Positions 23,799 to 31,563 of a stretch of DNA of 33,628 nucleotides are shown in pieces. The translations under genes were made by a program, and so were the position numbers. Under the pieces are notes generated by a model that was not told the DNA's origin, searched no databases, and saw only the letters and a list, made by a program, of their open reading frames with translations. Each line of letters starts with the position of its first letter. Within the stretch, counting starts at the first letter, position 1. Source of the stretch: Acidobacteriota bacterium (GTDB lineage: Bacteria; Acidobacteriota; Thermoanaerobaculia; Thermoanaerobaculales; Thermoanaerobaculaceae); the NCBI GenBank assembly GCA_003158745.1, contig PMLC01000065.1, positions 64,269 through 97,896 of the forward strand, written 5' to 3'.

Positions 23799-24446
23799 AC
23801 AGTCCCAGTCCGACGCGAGCAGCAGCCGCCCATCGTCCGCTGCCAGGAAGGCGACTCCCTGTCCATCGGCGGCAAGGCCATCGATCAAAGCGGTCCCCAT
23901 GCGTCCCAGGTCGCTCGCCACGCCCACGGCTCCGAATTCGGTCGAGGCGCCGGGCACAGACACCACGACGAAAACGGTCTTCCCGGCCCCGATTGGGTTC
24001 GACGACACCCCCAGGGACTCGCCGCCTCCTCGGCTCGCCCGGACCTGCGCCTCTTCCAGCGTGACGCGCTCATCCTCCCGCCAGACCCGCGGCGGCGTCG
24101 TCGCGAGAACCCTCCCAATGCGATCCAGGATCATCGTCGCAGCGAAGAGCGCCGGTTCCTTGAGGCGTAGCCTCTCGAGGTCCGCGGCGCAGTCGGTGAC
24201 TGTTCCTGAGTCGCTTGACCCGCACCGTAAAGCGACGCCACGCAGACCCGCGGCGACCTCATCGAGGGGGCGCCGGATTTGGCTTGCGACGAGGCGGACG
24301 GAGCCCTTCATCTGCGCAGCAGCCACTTCCTCGATTGAGCGTTCGGCCGAACGGTTGAAAAGGAGGACACCGGCGCACACGACGACCGCGACCGCGAACA
24401 CGCTCACGAGGATTCCTGAGCACCGATTGGAGGCCTGCTTACTCAT
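23796..24446 (-). CDS. extracytoplasmic sensor portion of the split hybrid kinase
   Basis: A 216-residue frame with one membrane helix (about 10-31) and an extracytoplasmic domain that looks like a CACHE-type ligand sensor (paired strands ending VAFLAADDGRLLLASDW). It lacks the second helix expected for such a sensor, which is found in the same frame in the downstream ORF. It is therefore the N-terminal part of one receptor kinase, cut by TAG 23798-23796. ATG at 24446 is 35 bp from the divergent ggt start, so promoters for both genes must overlap. If only this piece is made, it is a membrane-anchored sensor without output. Confidence 0.75.
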   Translation of the reverse strand: MSKQASNRCSGILVSVFAVAVVVCAGVLLFNRSAERSIEEVAAAQMKGSVRLVASQIRRPLDEVAAGLRGVALRCGSSDSGTVTDCAADLERLRLKEPALFAATMILDRIGRVLATTPPRVWREDERVTLEEAQVRASRGGGESLGVSSNPIGAGKTVFVVVSVPGASTEFGAVGVASDLGRMGTALIDGLAADGQGVAFLAADDGRLLLASDWDC

Positions 24447-24481
24447 TGAACTGTTCTATTCTAACGCTGGGGGATATGCCC

Positions 24482-26182
24482 ATGCGACTCGCTGCCGCAC
24501 TCACGGTCGTTGGCGCGTTGGGAGGCGCCATGGCGTTCGGAGCCGACCGCCCCGAGGGTCGCTTGTTCGCGACCCGTTCCGTCACCGTGGCGCGTCACGG
24601 GATGGTGGCGGCCGCACAACCTCTCGCCGTTCAGATCGGGCTCGAGGTGCTCAAGAAAGGCGGGAGCGCGGTGGACGCGGCGATCGCCGTCGACGCGGCA
24701 CTCGGCCTCATGGAGCCCGTGTCGTGCGGCCTCGGCGGGGACCTGTTCGCCATGGTGTGGGACCCCGCGACGAGTAAACTCTACGGCCTCAACGGCTCCG
24801 GCCGGGCGCCTCTCGCGTTGACCCCCGACAAGGTGCCCCCGGAGAAAGACGGGACGATGCCGGTCTACTCCCCCTACGCCTGGACCGTTCCCGGGTGCGC
24901 CGACGCCTGGTTCGAGTTGCACGAGCGGTTCGGCCGGCTGCCCATGAAGGAACTCCTGGCGCCCACCGTCGTGTACGCCCGGGAGGGCGCACCGGTGCCG
25001 CAGGTCATCGCCGGCTCGTGGGCCCGCAGCGTCGCACGCTTCAAGGACAAACCCGGGTTCGCCGATGTCTTCCTGCCGGGAGGCAGGGCTCCCGCGGAAG
25101 GCGAGCCGTTCGCCAACCCGGCACTCGCCCGCACCCTCGAGTTGCTGTCGGCCGGGGGCCGGGATGCCTACTACCGCGGCGAGATCGCCGAGAAGATCGT
25201 GGCGTTCTCGAAGAAGATCGGCGGCTTCTTCGCCATGGAGGACTTCGCCCGGCACACCAGCGAGTGGCAGGAGCCGATCTCGACAACCTACCGAGGCACC
25301 ACGGTGTGGGAGCTGCCGCCCAACGGCCAGGGTCTCGCGGCGCTCGAGCTGCTCAACATCCTCGAGCGCTACGACCTTAAGGCCATTGGCCGGGACAACC
25401 CTGACTTCTGGCACGTGCTGGTGGAAGCCAAGAAGCTCGCGTTCGCGGACCGGGCCAGGTACTACGCGGACCCGGCGTTCTTCCCGGCGCCGGTCGCCGC
25501 GCTGCTCGATAAGGGGTACGCCGCGAAGCAGGCAGCTCGTATCGACATGACCCGCGCCGCGAGGTCGGTGGAGCCCGGAAACCCCGCCCTGCAGCGAGGC
25601 GACACCACGTTCCTCGTCACGGCGGACGAACGCGGGATGATGGTCGCCCTGATCCAGTCCAACTACACGGGGTTCGGCTCCGGCTACGTCATCCCCGAAC
25701 TCGGGTTCGGGATCCACGACCGCGGCGCCTTGTTCTCGCTCAAGGCGGGGAGTCCGAACGTGCTCGCCCCCGGCAAGCGACCGTTCCACACCATCATCCC
25801 CGCCTTTCTCGGGAAGGACGGCAAGCCGCTGATGGCGTTCGGCGTCATGGGGGGCGACATGCAGCCGCAAGGCCACGCCCAGATCGTCGTCAACCTTGTG
25901 GACCTCGGGATGAACCTGCAGGAGGCCGGCGACGCCCCGCGCTTCTACCATACCGAGGACAGCGAGCCCACCGGGACCGTGATGACGAACGGAGGCGTTT
26001 TAAGCCTGGAATCGGGCGTCGGGCAGGATGTCCGCCAGGCGCTGATACGACGCGGCCACAAGCTCGTGGAGGCCAACGGCATCGTCTTCGGCGGCTACCA
26101 GGCGATCTGGCGCGACCCTAAGACCGGCGTCTACTTCGGCGCCACCGAGTCGCGCAAGGACGGTTGCGCAGCCGGCTATTGA
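24482..26182 (+). CDS. ggt: gamma-glutamyltransferase
   Basis: A 566-residue periplasmic or secreted enzyme that cleaves glutathione and other gamma-glutamyl compounds, made as a proenzyme that splits itself. Residues 1-23 are a signal peptide. The autoprocessing nucleophile is the first Thr of GDTTFLV (T375), equivalent to T391 of E. coli GGT, giving a small subunit of about 190 residues. The substrate-binding block PLAVQIGLEVLKKGGSAVDAA and the GGDLFAMV stretch are present. The start is ATG 24482 because GGGGGAT lies at good spacing; ATG 24476 and 24446 are in frame but poorer. The aminotransferase follows 75 bp downstream. Confidence 0.94.
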   Translation: MRLAAALTVVGALGGAMAFGADRPEGRLFATRSVTVARHGMVAAAQPLAVQIGLEVLKKGGSAVDAAIAVDAALGLMEPVSCGLGGDLFAMVWDPATSKLYGLNGSGRAPLALTPDKVPPEKDGTMPVYSPYAWTVPGCADAWFELHERFGRLPMKELLAPTVVYAREGAPVPQVIAGSWARSVARFKDKPGFADVFLPGGRAPAEGEPFANPALARTLELLSAGGRDAYYRGEIAEKIVAFSKKIGGFFAMEDFARHTSEWQEPISTTYRGTTVWELPPNGQGLAALELLNILERYDLKAIGRDNPDFWHVLVEAKKLAFADRARYYADPAFFPAPVAALLDKGYAAKQAARIDMTRAARSVEPGNPALQRGDTTFLVTADERGMMVALIQSNYTGFGSGYVIPELGFGIHDRGALFSLKAGSPNVLAPGKRPFHTIIPAFLGKDGKPLMAFGVMGGDMQPQGHAQIVVNLVDLGMNLQEAGDAPRFYHTEDSEPTGTVMTNGGVLSLESGVGQDVRQALIRRGHKLVEANGIVFGGYQAIWRDPKTGVYFGATESRKDGCAAGY

Positions 26183-26257
26183 GCGCGGGCCGGTTGCCCG
26201 GCTGCGCCGTTCAGACCATGGCCAAACCCGCCCGGACCGGATAGCATCCGCGTCGGG

Positions 26258-27436
26258 ATGAACGACTCCGTCCCCTCTCGCGTGCGTGACCTCTTCATGC
26301 TGCGGCCTGGCGTCACCTACCTGAACCACGGGTCGTTCGGTGCGTGCCCGAAACCGGTGTTCGAGCGCTACCAGGCGTGGCAGAACGAGCTCGAGGCGCA
26401 GCCCGTCGAGTTCCTGGGGCGACGGTTTGCGGATCTCATGCGCGCCGCCCGCGGGTCGCTGGCCGCATTTGTTGGCGCCGACCCGGACGACCTTGTGTTC
26501 GTGCCGAATGCCACCACCGGACTCAACGCTGTCGCCCGTTCCCTGCCGCTGGAGCCCGGCGACGAGGTCTTGGCGACCGACCACGAGTACGGCGCTCTTG
26601 ATCGCACGTGGACCTTCTTCTGCGGCAAGCGGGGCGCACGGTACGTCCGACAACCTGTGCCGCTTCCAGTCCATTCGGTCGGGCAGATCGTCGAAGCCGT
26701 GTGGGCCGGCGTGACATCTCGGACCAAGGTGCTCTTCCTGAGCCACCTCACTTCGACCACGGCGCTGGTGTTTCCCGTCGCCGAACTCGTGCGCCGCGCG
26801 CGCGAACGCGGTATCGTCACGGTCATCGACGGCGCGCACGCTCCCGGCCAGATTCCTCTAGACCTGAGAGCAGTCGGGGCCGACTTCTACGCCGGCAACT
26901 GCCACAAGTGGATGAACGCCCCGAAGGGCTCGGCGTTCCTCTACGCGAGCCGCAAGGCCCAGGCGTTGCTCGAGCCGCTCGTAGTGAGCTGGGGGTGGCA
27001 CAGCGACCGCCCCGGTCCGTCGAGGTTTGTGGACGAGCACGAGTGGCAGGGTACCCGCGATGTCGCCGCGTATCTCACCGTGCCGGCGGCGATCGACTTC
27101 ATGCGGGACCACGACTGGCCGGCCGTCGTCCGCGCCTGCCACAAAGTGGCGCGCGCCGCCCGCCGGGGCATGAACGCAGTCACCGGGATGGCGCCGATCT
27201 CCCCCGACAGCGAGCACTGGTTCGTCCAGATGGCCACTATGGCGCTCCCCTCCTGCGACCACGAGACTCTCCAAAGGCGCCTCTGGAACGAGTTCTCGAT
27301 CGAGATCCCGACCTTCGCCTGGAACGGAGGCTCGTACATCCGCGTCTCGATTCAGGCCTACAACACCGAGGCGGACGTGGACGCCCTCGTCCTCGCGCTC
27401 TCGAACCTTCTTCCAGAAGTGCTCAGGAAGAGCTGA
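26258..27436 (+). CDS. class V aminotransferase (isopenicillin N epimerase-like)
   Basis: A 392-residue PLP enzyme of fold type I. The Schiff-base lysine is K217 in GNCHKWMNAPKG; D191 and H194 in DGAHAPGQ contact PLP. The N-terminal YLNHGSFGACP motif is characteristic of the CefD/isopenicillin N epimerase-like and cysteine desulfurase-like group. The reaction is uncertain: epimerase, desulfurase or beta-lyase are all possible. Its place behind ggt could mean handling of cysteine or cysteinyl-glycine released from glutathione, which is inference. ATG at 26258 has only a weak ribosome-binding site. It is convergent with the DoxX gene, 27 bp away. Confidence 0.88.
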   Translation: MNDSVPSRVRDLFMLRPGVTYLNHGSFGACPKPVFERYQAWQNELEAQPVEFLGRRFADLMRAARGSLAAFVGADPDDLVFVPNATTGLNAVARSLPLEPGDEVLATDHEYGALDRTWTFFCGKRGARYVRQPVPLPVHSVGQIVEAVWAGVTSRTKVLFLSHLTSTTALVFPVAELVRRARERGIVTVIDGAHAPGQIPLDLRAVGADFYAGNCHKWMNAPKGSAFLYASRKAQALLEPLVVSWGWHSDRPGPSRFVDEHEWQGTRDVAAYLTVPAAIDFMRDHDWPAVVRACHKVARAARRGMNAVTGMAPISPDSEHWFVQMATMALPSCDHETLQRRLWNEFSIEIPTFAWNGGSYIRVSIQAYNTEADVDALVLALSNLLPEVLRKS

Positions 27437-27463
27437 CCAGGCGCCCTCGCCGCGGGTGGAAGC

Positions 27464-27925
27464 TCACGGTTTCGCCGAGCGCGGCGCGCGGCGCCTCGCG
27501 GCATCGATCGACCAACGGCCGGATCCCGAGCACAGCAGGAACAGCAGGCAGCAGAGCATCGCCAAGTCCGTTCGGGCATCGCTGACCATGAACCAGAACC
27601 CCTGGCCCGGGCGGAACAACTCGGGGATCTTCGTGGTCCCGATCGCGGTCGAGATGACGGCGAGCAGCGGGAGGGCAGCGAGCCTCGTGAACAACCCCAG
27701 CAACACAAGCAGACCGCACGCGATCTCGAAGCCGCCCACGACCTGCGCGGTCACCTCCGGGTATGAAAACCCGATCTTCGCGAACCTGATCGCGCCGAGC
27801 TTCGCGTCGGTGTACTTGAGGACCCCCTGCGTAAGGAAGATCAACCCTACCGCGAGCCTGATGAACAGCACGCACCCCGTGTCAAACCCACCCGGATAGA
27901 CAAGAAAGCCAACCACTCGTTTCAC
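27464..27925 (-). CDS. DoxX family membrane protein
   Basis: A 153-residue protein with four hydrophobic segments (about 15-35, 55-80, 82-100 and 118-135) and the DoxX hallmarks RLAVGLIFLTQGVLKY near the N-terminus and GGFEIACGLLVLLGLFTRLAALPL in the middle. DoxX proteins are inner-membrane proteins linked to quinone or thiol redox processes; the exact role is unclear. The start is GTG 27925 with GAGGTGA upstream. The C-terminus is basic. Confidence 0.88.
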   Translation of the reverse strand: MKRVVGFLVYPGGFDTGCVLFIRLAVGLIFLTQGVLKYTDAKLGAIRFAKIGFSYPEVTAQVVGGFEIACGLLVLLGLFTRLAALPLLAVISTAIGTTKIPELFRPGQGFWFMVSDARTDLAMLCCLLFLLCSGSGRWSIDAARRRAPRSAKP

Positions 27926-28000
27926 AATTCACCTCGGCCTTCGCACCTCAGCTGCCTCCTTCAACCATCCTCCTGCCGCTCTCATTTCGTCCTCCGCCAC

Positions 28001-28017
28001 CCCCGGAAGGACCGGGG
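28001..28017. repeat. perfect short hairpin in DoxX upstream region
   Basis: CCCCGG (28001-28006), a 5-nt loop and CCGGGG (28012-28017), about 76 bp upstream of the DoxX start. No T-run is present on either strand. Confidence 0.6.
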
Positions 28018-28071
28018 TCCGTGGTCCGAGAACAGCAAGACCGGCAAAACACCGCCACTCTGGCAGGACCG

Positions 28072-28102
28072 CGGCGGAGGGCGCGTAACCGCGCCGCCGC
28101 CG
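28072..28102. repeat. GC-rich hairpin
   Basis: The inner stem GGCGCG (28080-28085) pairs with CGCGCC (28090-28095) around TAAC. It is extended by CGGCGG (28072-28077) with CCGCCG (28097-28102) across a small internal loop. It lies between the ptb stop and the DoxX start; it may slow or end transcription from ptb, but no T-run follows. Confidence 0.65.
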
Positions 28103-28142
28103 TTGGGCCTATCGCAAGGCGCGCGAACCGGTCGCACCGGAG

Positions 28143-28159
28143 CGTAGCCGGAGGCTACG
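28143..28159. repeat. perfect 7-bp-stem hairpin
   Basis: CGTAGCC (28143-28149), GGA, GGCTACG (28153-28159), about 56 bp after the ptb stop codon. The surrounding 28103-28214 holds no open frame I can support. Confidence 0.65.
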
Positions 28160-28214
28160 TGAGATGCGTACCGGCGAGCGCAACGCAGCAGATGGTCCGC
28201 TATCGGTAGCGCCT

Positions 28215-29135
28215 TTACTTCGCGAGACGGCATCCGAGGGCGATGGAGTAGAACTTCGAATCCTCGGAGTCCGCCCGGCTCGTGAGCACGCACGGCGCCG
28301 AGGTTCCGACCACGACCGCCGCCAGGCTCGCGCCGCCGAGGATCGTGGCGGCCTTGTAGAACACGTTGCCGGTCTCGATGTTGGGGACGACCAGCACGTC
28401 CGCATCACCCTCCACGATCGAGGTCAGCTCCTTGATCTCGCAGGCCTCGCGCGAGAGCGCTACGTCGAGGGCCAGCGGCCCGTCCACGATCGCGCCCTTG
28501 ATCTGCCCGCGCTCCGCCATTTTGGAGATGATTGCGGCGTCCATCGTCGCCGGCATCTTGTCCGACACCTTCTCGCTGGCGGCGAGCAGCGCGACCTTCG
28601 GCTTCTCGATCCCGAACGAGTGGGCCGCGTCCACGGCGCAGTTCACGATCTTGATCTTGGTCGGCAGATCCGGCGCGGGGATGACCGCGACGTCGGAGAC
28701 GATCAGCAGCTTGCCGTGTGTTTTCTGGTATGCGGGGATGTCGAGGACCGTGATGTGCGTGAGCACCGCCCCTGCCGGCAGCAGGCCTCTGTCTTTGTCC
28801 AAGATCAGGTGCATGTACTTGTCGGTGGCGATGAGCCCTTTCATCAGGACGTCGGCCTCGCCGCCCCGCACCATGTCCCGCGCCTTCACCCCTGCTTTCG
28901 CGTCGTCGCGCTCGTCGATCACAGCGAAGACGCCCATGTCGAGCTTGAACTCCTTGCAGAGCGCCTCGATGCGAGCGGCGTTCCCCACCAGGATCACTTT
29001 CGCGATCCCTTCGCTCGCGGCGCGGGCCGAGGCTTGGATCGTGTTCTCATCGTGCCCGGCGGCGACCGCGACACGCCGCACCGGGACGCCCTTGACCCCT
29101 TCTGCGAGCTGCTCGAGCGTTCGAATCGGCTTCAT
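28215..29135 (-). CDS. ptb: phosphate butyryltransferase
   Basis: A 306-residue enzyme converting butyryl-CoA (or branched acyl-CoA) and phosphate to the acyl phosphate. The C-terminal half closely follows clostridial Ptb in motif order: SKMAERGQIKGAIVDGPLALD, PNIETGNVFYK, VVGTSAP, LTSRADS. Length matches Ptb (about 300). The start is ATG 29135 with GGGAGGGACG upstream; the open frame to 29297 is non-coding. It lies 79 bp downstream of the acyltransferase-butyrate kinase fusion gene and probably shares its transcript, so both steps from acyl-CoA to acid plus ATP are encoded together. Confidence 0.94.
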   Translation of the reverse strand: MKPIRTLEQLAEGVKGVPVRRVAVAAGHDENTIQASARAASEGIAKVILVGNAARIEALCKEFKLDMGVFAVIDERDDAKAGVKARDMVRGGEADVLMKGLIATDKYMHLILDKDRGLLPAGAVLTHITVLDIPAYQKTHGKLLIVSDVAVIPAPDLPTKIKIVNCAVDAAHSFGIEKPKVALLAASEKVSDKMPATMDAAIISKMAERGQIKGAIVDGPLALDVALSREACEIKELTSIVEGDADVLVVPNIETGNVFYKAATILGGASLAAVVVGTSAPCVLTSRADSEDSKFYSIALGCRLAK

Positions 29136-29214
29136 CGTCCCTCCCCGTCCTTTGCTGCGACTCCACCGCCCTGCATTCTCCGGTTCCCAGCGCCCTGAGC
29201 CCGGTGCCCGGTCA

Positions 29215-31428
29215 CTACCCCTCGGGCCGATAGTCGCGCGCGGGCTCCTTGTGGTTAAGCACGCGGAGCGCACCCTTCGCGAGAGCGAGCATCTCATTCT
29301 CGCCGGGGTATACCGTCACGCCACACCCCACCGCCGCAACGAGATGCGTGATCGCGGCCACCAGCTTCTGCGAGCGGGCCATCCCGCCTGTCAGGAGGAT
29401 GCGGTCCACCGGCTCGCCGTCAAACGCCGGCACGAGAGCCGCGATGTTCTTGGCGATCTGGTAGGCCATCGCCTCAAACACATCCGCGGCCTCCCTATCG
29501 CCGGCCGCGATGCGGCGCTCCACCTCGCGCAAATCGGCCGTGCCCAACAGGTCGATGAGGCCGCCGCGCCCCTTGTTGAGCTTTTTCAATTCGTCCTTGG
29601 TGTACTCCCCGGAGAAGCAGAGATCGATGAGCTGCCCGACCGGCAGAGAACCCGAGCGCTGGGGAGTGAAGGGACCCTCGCCGTCGAGGCCGTTGTTGAC
29701 GTCGATGTAGCGTCCCCTCTTGTGAGCTCCTATGGTGATGCCGCCTCCCATGTGGGCAACGATCACGTTGACCTTCTCGTAGAACGTTTCGTGCTCCTCC
29801 GCGTAGCGGTGGGCCGTGGCGATCTGGTTGAGAGCGTGGCTGATCACCTTGCGCCGGATCGCCTTGATTCCCGCGATCTTCACCCGCTCGGGCGCCTCGT
29901 CCACGACGACCGGGTCGACGATGTACGCGGGCTTGCCGGTCCCGGCCACCAACTCGTTGGCGATCAGCGCCCCGAGGTTCGAAGCGTGCTCCCCCAGGAC
30001 ACCGGCCCTGAGTTCCGCGGTCATCGCATCGCCGACACGGTAGGTGCCGTGTGCGATGGGCCTCAGAAGGCCGCCCCGTGCCGCGACAGCGTCTATCTCG
30101 TCCATCGAGAGCCCGTGACCCGCGAGCTCCTTTCCGATGACGTTCTTGCGAAACGCGAACTGCTCCGTGATCGGCTTTCCCTCGAACGGCGCGAGCTCCT
30201 CCGCCGGGTGCTGCAGCTCCACGGTGAAGCTTTCCTGGTCGCCCTCGTAGACGCTGATCTTGGTGGACGTCGACCCGGGGTTGATGGCGAGCACCCGGTA
30301 GCGGCGGAACAGTGTGTCTTTCGGGGTCTGTCGCCATTCCCCAAAACGGTGCAGGCGGAGGACGGAGGCCTTGACCGAGAGGCGCACGTCCTCGGGCGTG
30401 CAATCCATGGCCAGGTCCACGCCGCGGAACAGGAGCCCGAACATCACCGAGAATTTCTTTGCGGCCGGGTAGCGCGTGGCGTAGAGGTGGTAGAGCAGAT
30501 TCCCCATGTCGAGGTTCGGGCAGATGATGACGTTGGTGCCGCCTGTCCACCCGGCCTGCGCGCCCGCCCGGTAGTAGGTCGCGGACCGTTGCGACAGAGC
30601 GACGCTCACCTTGACCTCGGCATCGATCTTGATCGTGGCGTACCGCGCCCCACGCCGAGTCCGCTCGGCCAGGACGCTGGGTATGATCTCCGCGGCACGG
30701 CGCACCAGCTCCGCGGAGGGCCCCTCATCGGAGCCGCGATGGGAATACGAGACGATGACGCCGTGGATCTCGGGGAGCACGTCCTCCGGGATCAGGTCGC
30801 GGGCGATCGCGCACGTCCCTACCGCGACGTTTGCGAGCGCCTCAGGAGTCATCGTCGCGGTCACCCCGACGTCCCCGAACACCACGATGTTGTGGGGGAA
30901 GATCGTGTCCGGGTGGTCGTCGGGGAGGACAAACACGCCCGCCTCGCACGGCATGTACCGATGCCTCAGGGACCGCACCATCGGCCGGAAGAAGTCTCTC
31001 GGCTCATGTGTAGCGCCGCCCACGACCATGTCCGCGTGACCCAGCCTGACCGCGCAGATCGCGAAGTGGGCCGGCGTCGAAACGAACTGGCGCGCCTCCG
31101 CCGGCGTCGTTCCCTGTCCTCCCTCGCAGCTGCTCTCCAGATAGTCGTTCGCGAACTCGTCCAGGAGCGCCTTCTGAGTTTCGAGGTCCAGAAAAGCGCT
31201 TTCCGAAAATGCGAACTCGATTCGGTTGGGATCCACGTGTCCGAGGTCGCGTGCAGCCACCTCGCGGACCGCTTCCTCACTCGCGAGGAACACGGGCCGG
31301 ATGAAGCGCGTCAGGTAGCACGCCCCTTCGAGCACCCGAGGGTCGAGCGGCTCGATGAAGATGACGGTCGGCCGGTTGCGCGGGACCGCCAGGATCTGCC
31401 GGTCCAGCGACGCCTCGATGTCGAACAT
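29215..31428 (-). CDS. fusion: phosphate acyltransferase (PTA-like) domain + butyrate kinase
   Basis: A 737-residue two-domain protein. Residues about 1-370 resemble the phosphate acetyl/butyryltransferase (PTA_PTB) fold, closer to PTA of the MaeB type than to Ptb: GHADMVVGGATHEPRDF, NVIICPNLDMGNLLYHL and GVDLAMDCTPEDV. From about residue 376 a complete butyrate kinase follows: phosphate-1 motif VLAINPGSTSTKISVYE, VAARGGLLRPI, VAHMGGGITIGAHKRG, VNNGLDGEGPF, and ILLTGGMARS near the C-terminus. The kinase part is full length (about 360). ATG at 31428 has GGGAGG at 6 nt. The predicted reactions are acyl-CoA to acyl phosphate and acyl phosphate plus ADP to acid plus ATP. Since ptb follows, the N-terminal domain is either redundant, of other chain specificity, or regulatory. 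Confidence 0.88.
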   Translation of the reverse strand: MFDIEASLDRQILAVPRNRPTVIFIEPLDPRVLEGACYLTRFIRPVFLASEEAVREVAARDLGHVDPNRIEFAFSESAFLDLETQKALLDEFANDYLESSCEGGQGTTPAEARQFVSTPAHFAICAVRLGHADMVVGGATHEPRDFFRPMVRSLRHRYMPCEAGVFVLPDDHPDTIFPHNIVVFGDVGVTATMTPEALANVAVGTCAIARDLIPEDVLPEIHGVIVSYSHRGSDEGPSAELVRRAAEIIPSVLAERTRRGARYATIKIDAEVKVSVALSQRSATYYRAGAQAGWTGGTNVIICPNLDMGNLLYHLYATRYPAAKKFSVMFGLLFRGVDLAMDCTPEDVRLSVKASVLRLHRFGEWRQTPKDTLFRRYRVLAINPGSTSTKISVYEGDQESFTVELQHPAEELAPFEGKPITEQFAFRKNVIGKELAGHGLSMDEIDAVAARGGLLRPIAHGTYRVGDAMTAELRAGVLGEHASNLGALIANELVAGTGKPAYIVDPVVVDEAPERVKIAGIKAIRRKVISHALNQIATAHRYAEEHETFYEKVNVIVAHMGGGITIGAHKRGRYIDVNNGLDGEGPFTPQRSGSLPVGQLIDLCFSGEYTKDELKKLNKGRGGLIDLLGTADLREVERRIAAGDREAADVFEAMAYQIAKNIAALVPAFDGEPVDRILLTGGMARSQKLVAAITHLVAAVGCGVTVYPGENEMLALAKGALRVLNHKEPARDYRPEG

Positions 31429-31481
31429 TCGAACCTCCCGTTCCGGCCGGGGAGCACAGGAGCTGATTGCTCCGCCTCGAG

Positions 31482-31487
31482 ATTCTA
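31482..31487 (-). promoter_or_regulatory. candidate -10 box for the fusion-ptb operon
   Basis: On the minus strand TAGAAT, a 5/6 match to TATAAT, about 55 bp before the start codon. No good -35 box is found at 16-18 bp, which would fit a promoter needing an activator. Confidence 0.35.
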
Positions 31488-31520
31488 GCAATTGTATGTG
31501 ACGAAGCCGAACAAGCGCAC

Positions 31521-31534
31521 CTTGGCGTGCCAAG
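31521..31534. promoter_or_regulatory. candidate operator palindrome
   Basis: CTTGGC-GT-GCCAAG, a perfect inverted repeat with a 2-bp centre. It lies about 45-60 bp upstream of the start site implied by the candidate -10 box at 31482-31487, the usual distance for an activator site. The binding protein is unknown. Confidence 0.45.
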
Positions 31535-31563
31535 ACGCTCACGTTTGAAAGCCTGGCGACCGA

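Noticed and set aside
24461-25951. Minus-strand open frame of 496 codons
   Set aside because: Antisense shadow of ggt, whose motifs are unambiguous.
26183-26257. Terminator between ggt and the aminotransferase gene
   Set aside because: Only a short GCCGG/CCGGC stem without a T-run; the genes are 75 bp apart on the same strand and may be co-transcribed.
28366-31488. Plus-strand open frame of 1040 codons
   Set aside because: It lies antisense to ptb and the acyltransferase-butyrate kinase fusion, both with clear motifs; the product is rich in Arg, His, Pro and Val without any domain, typical for the shadow of GC-rich genes.
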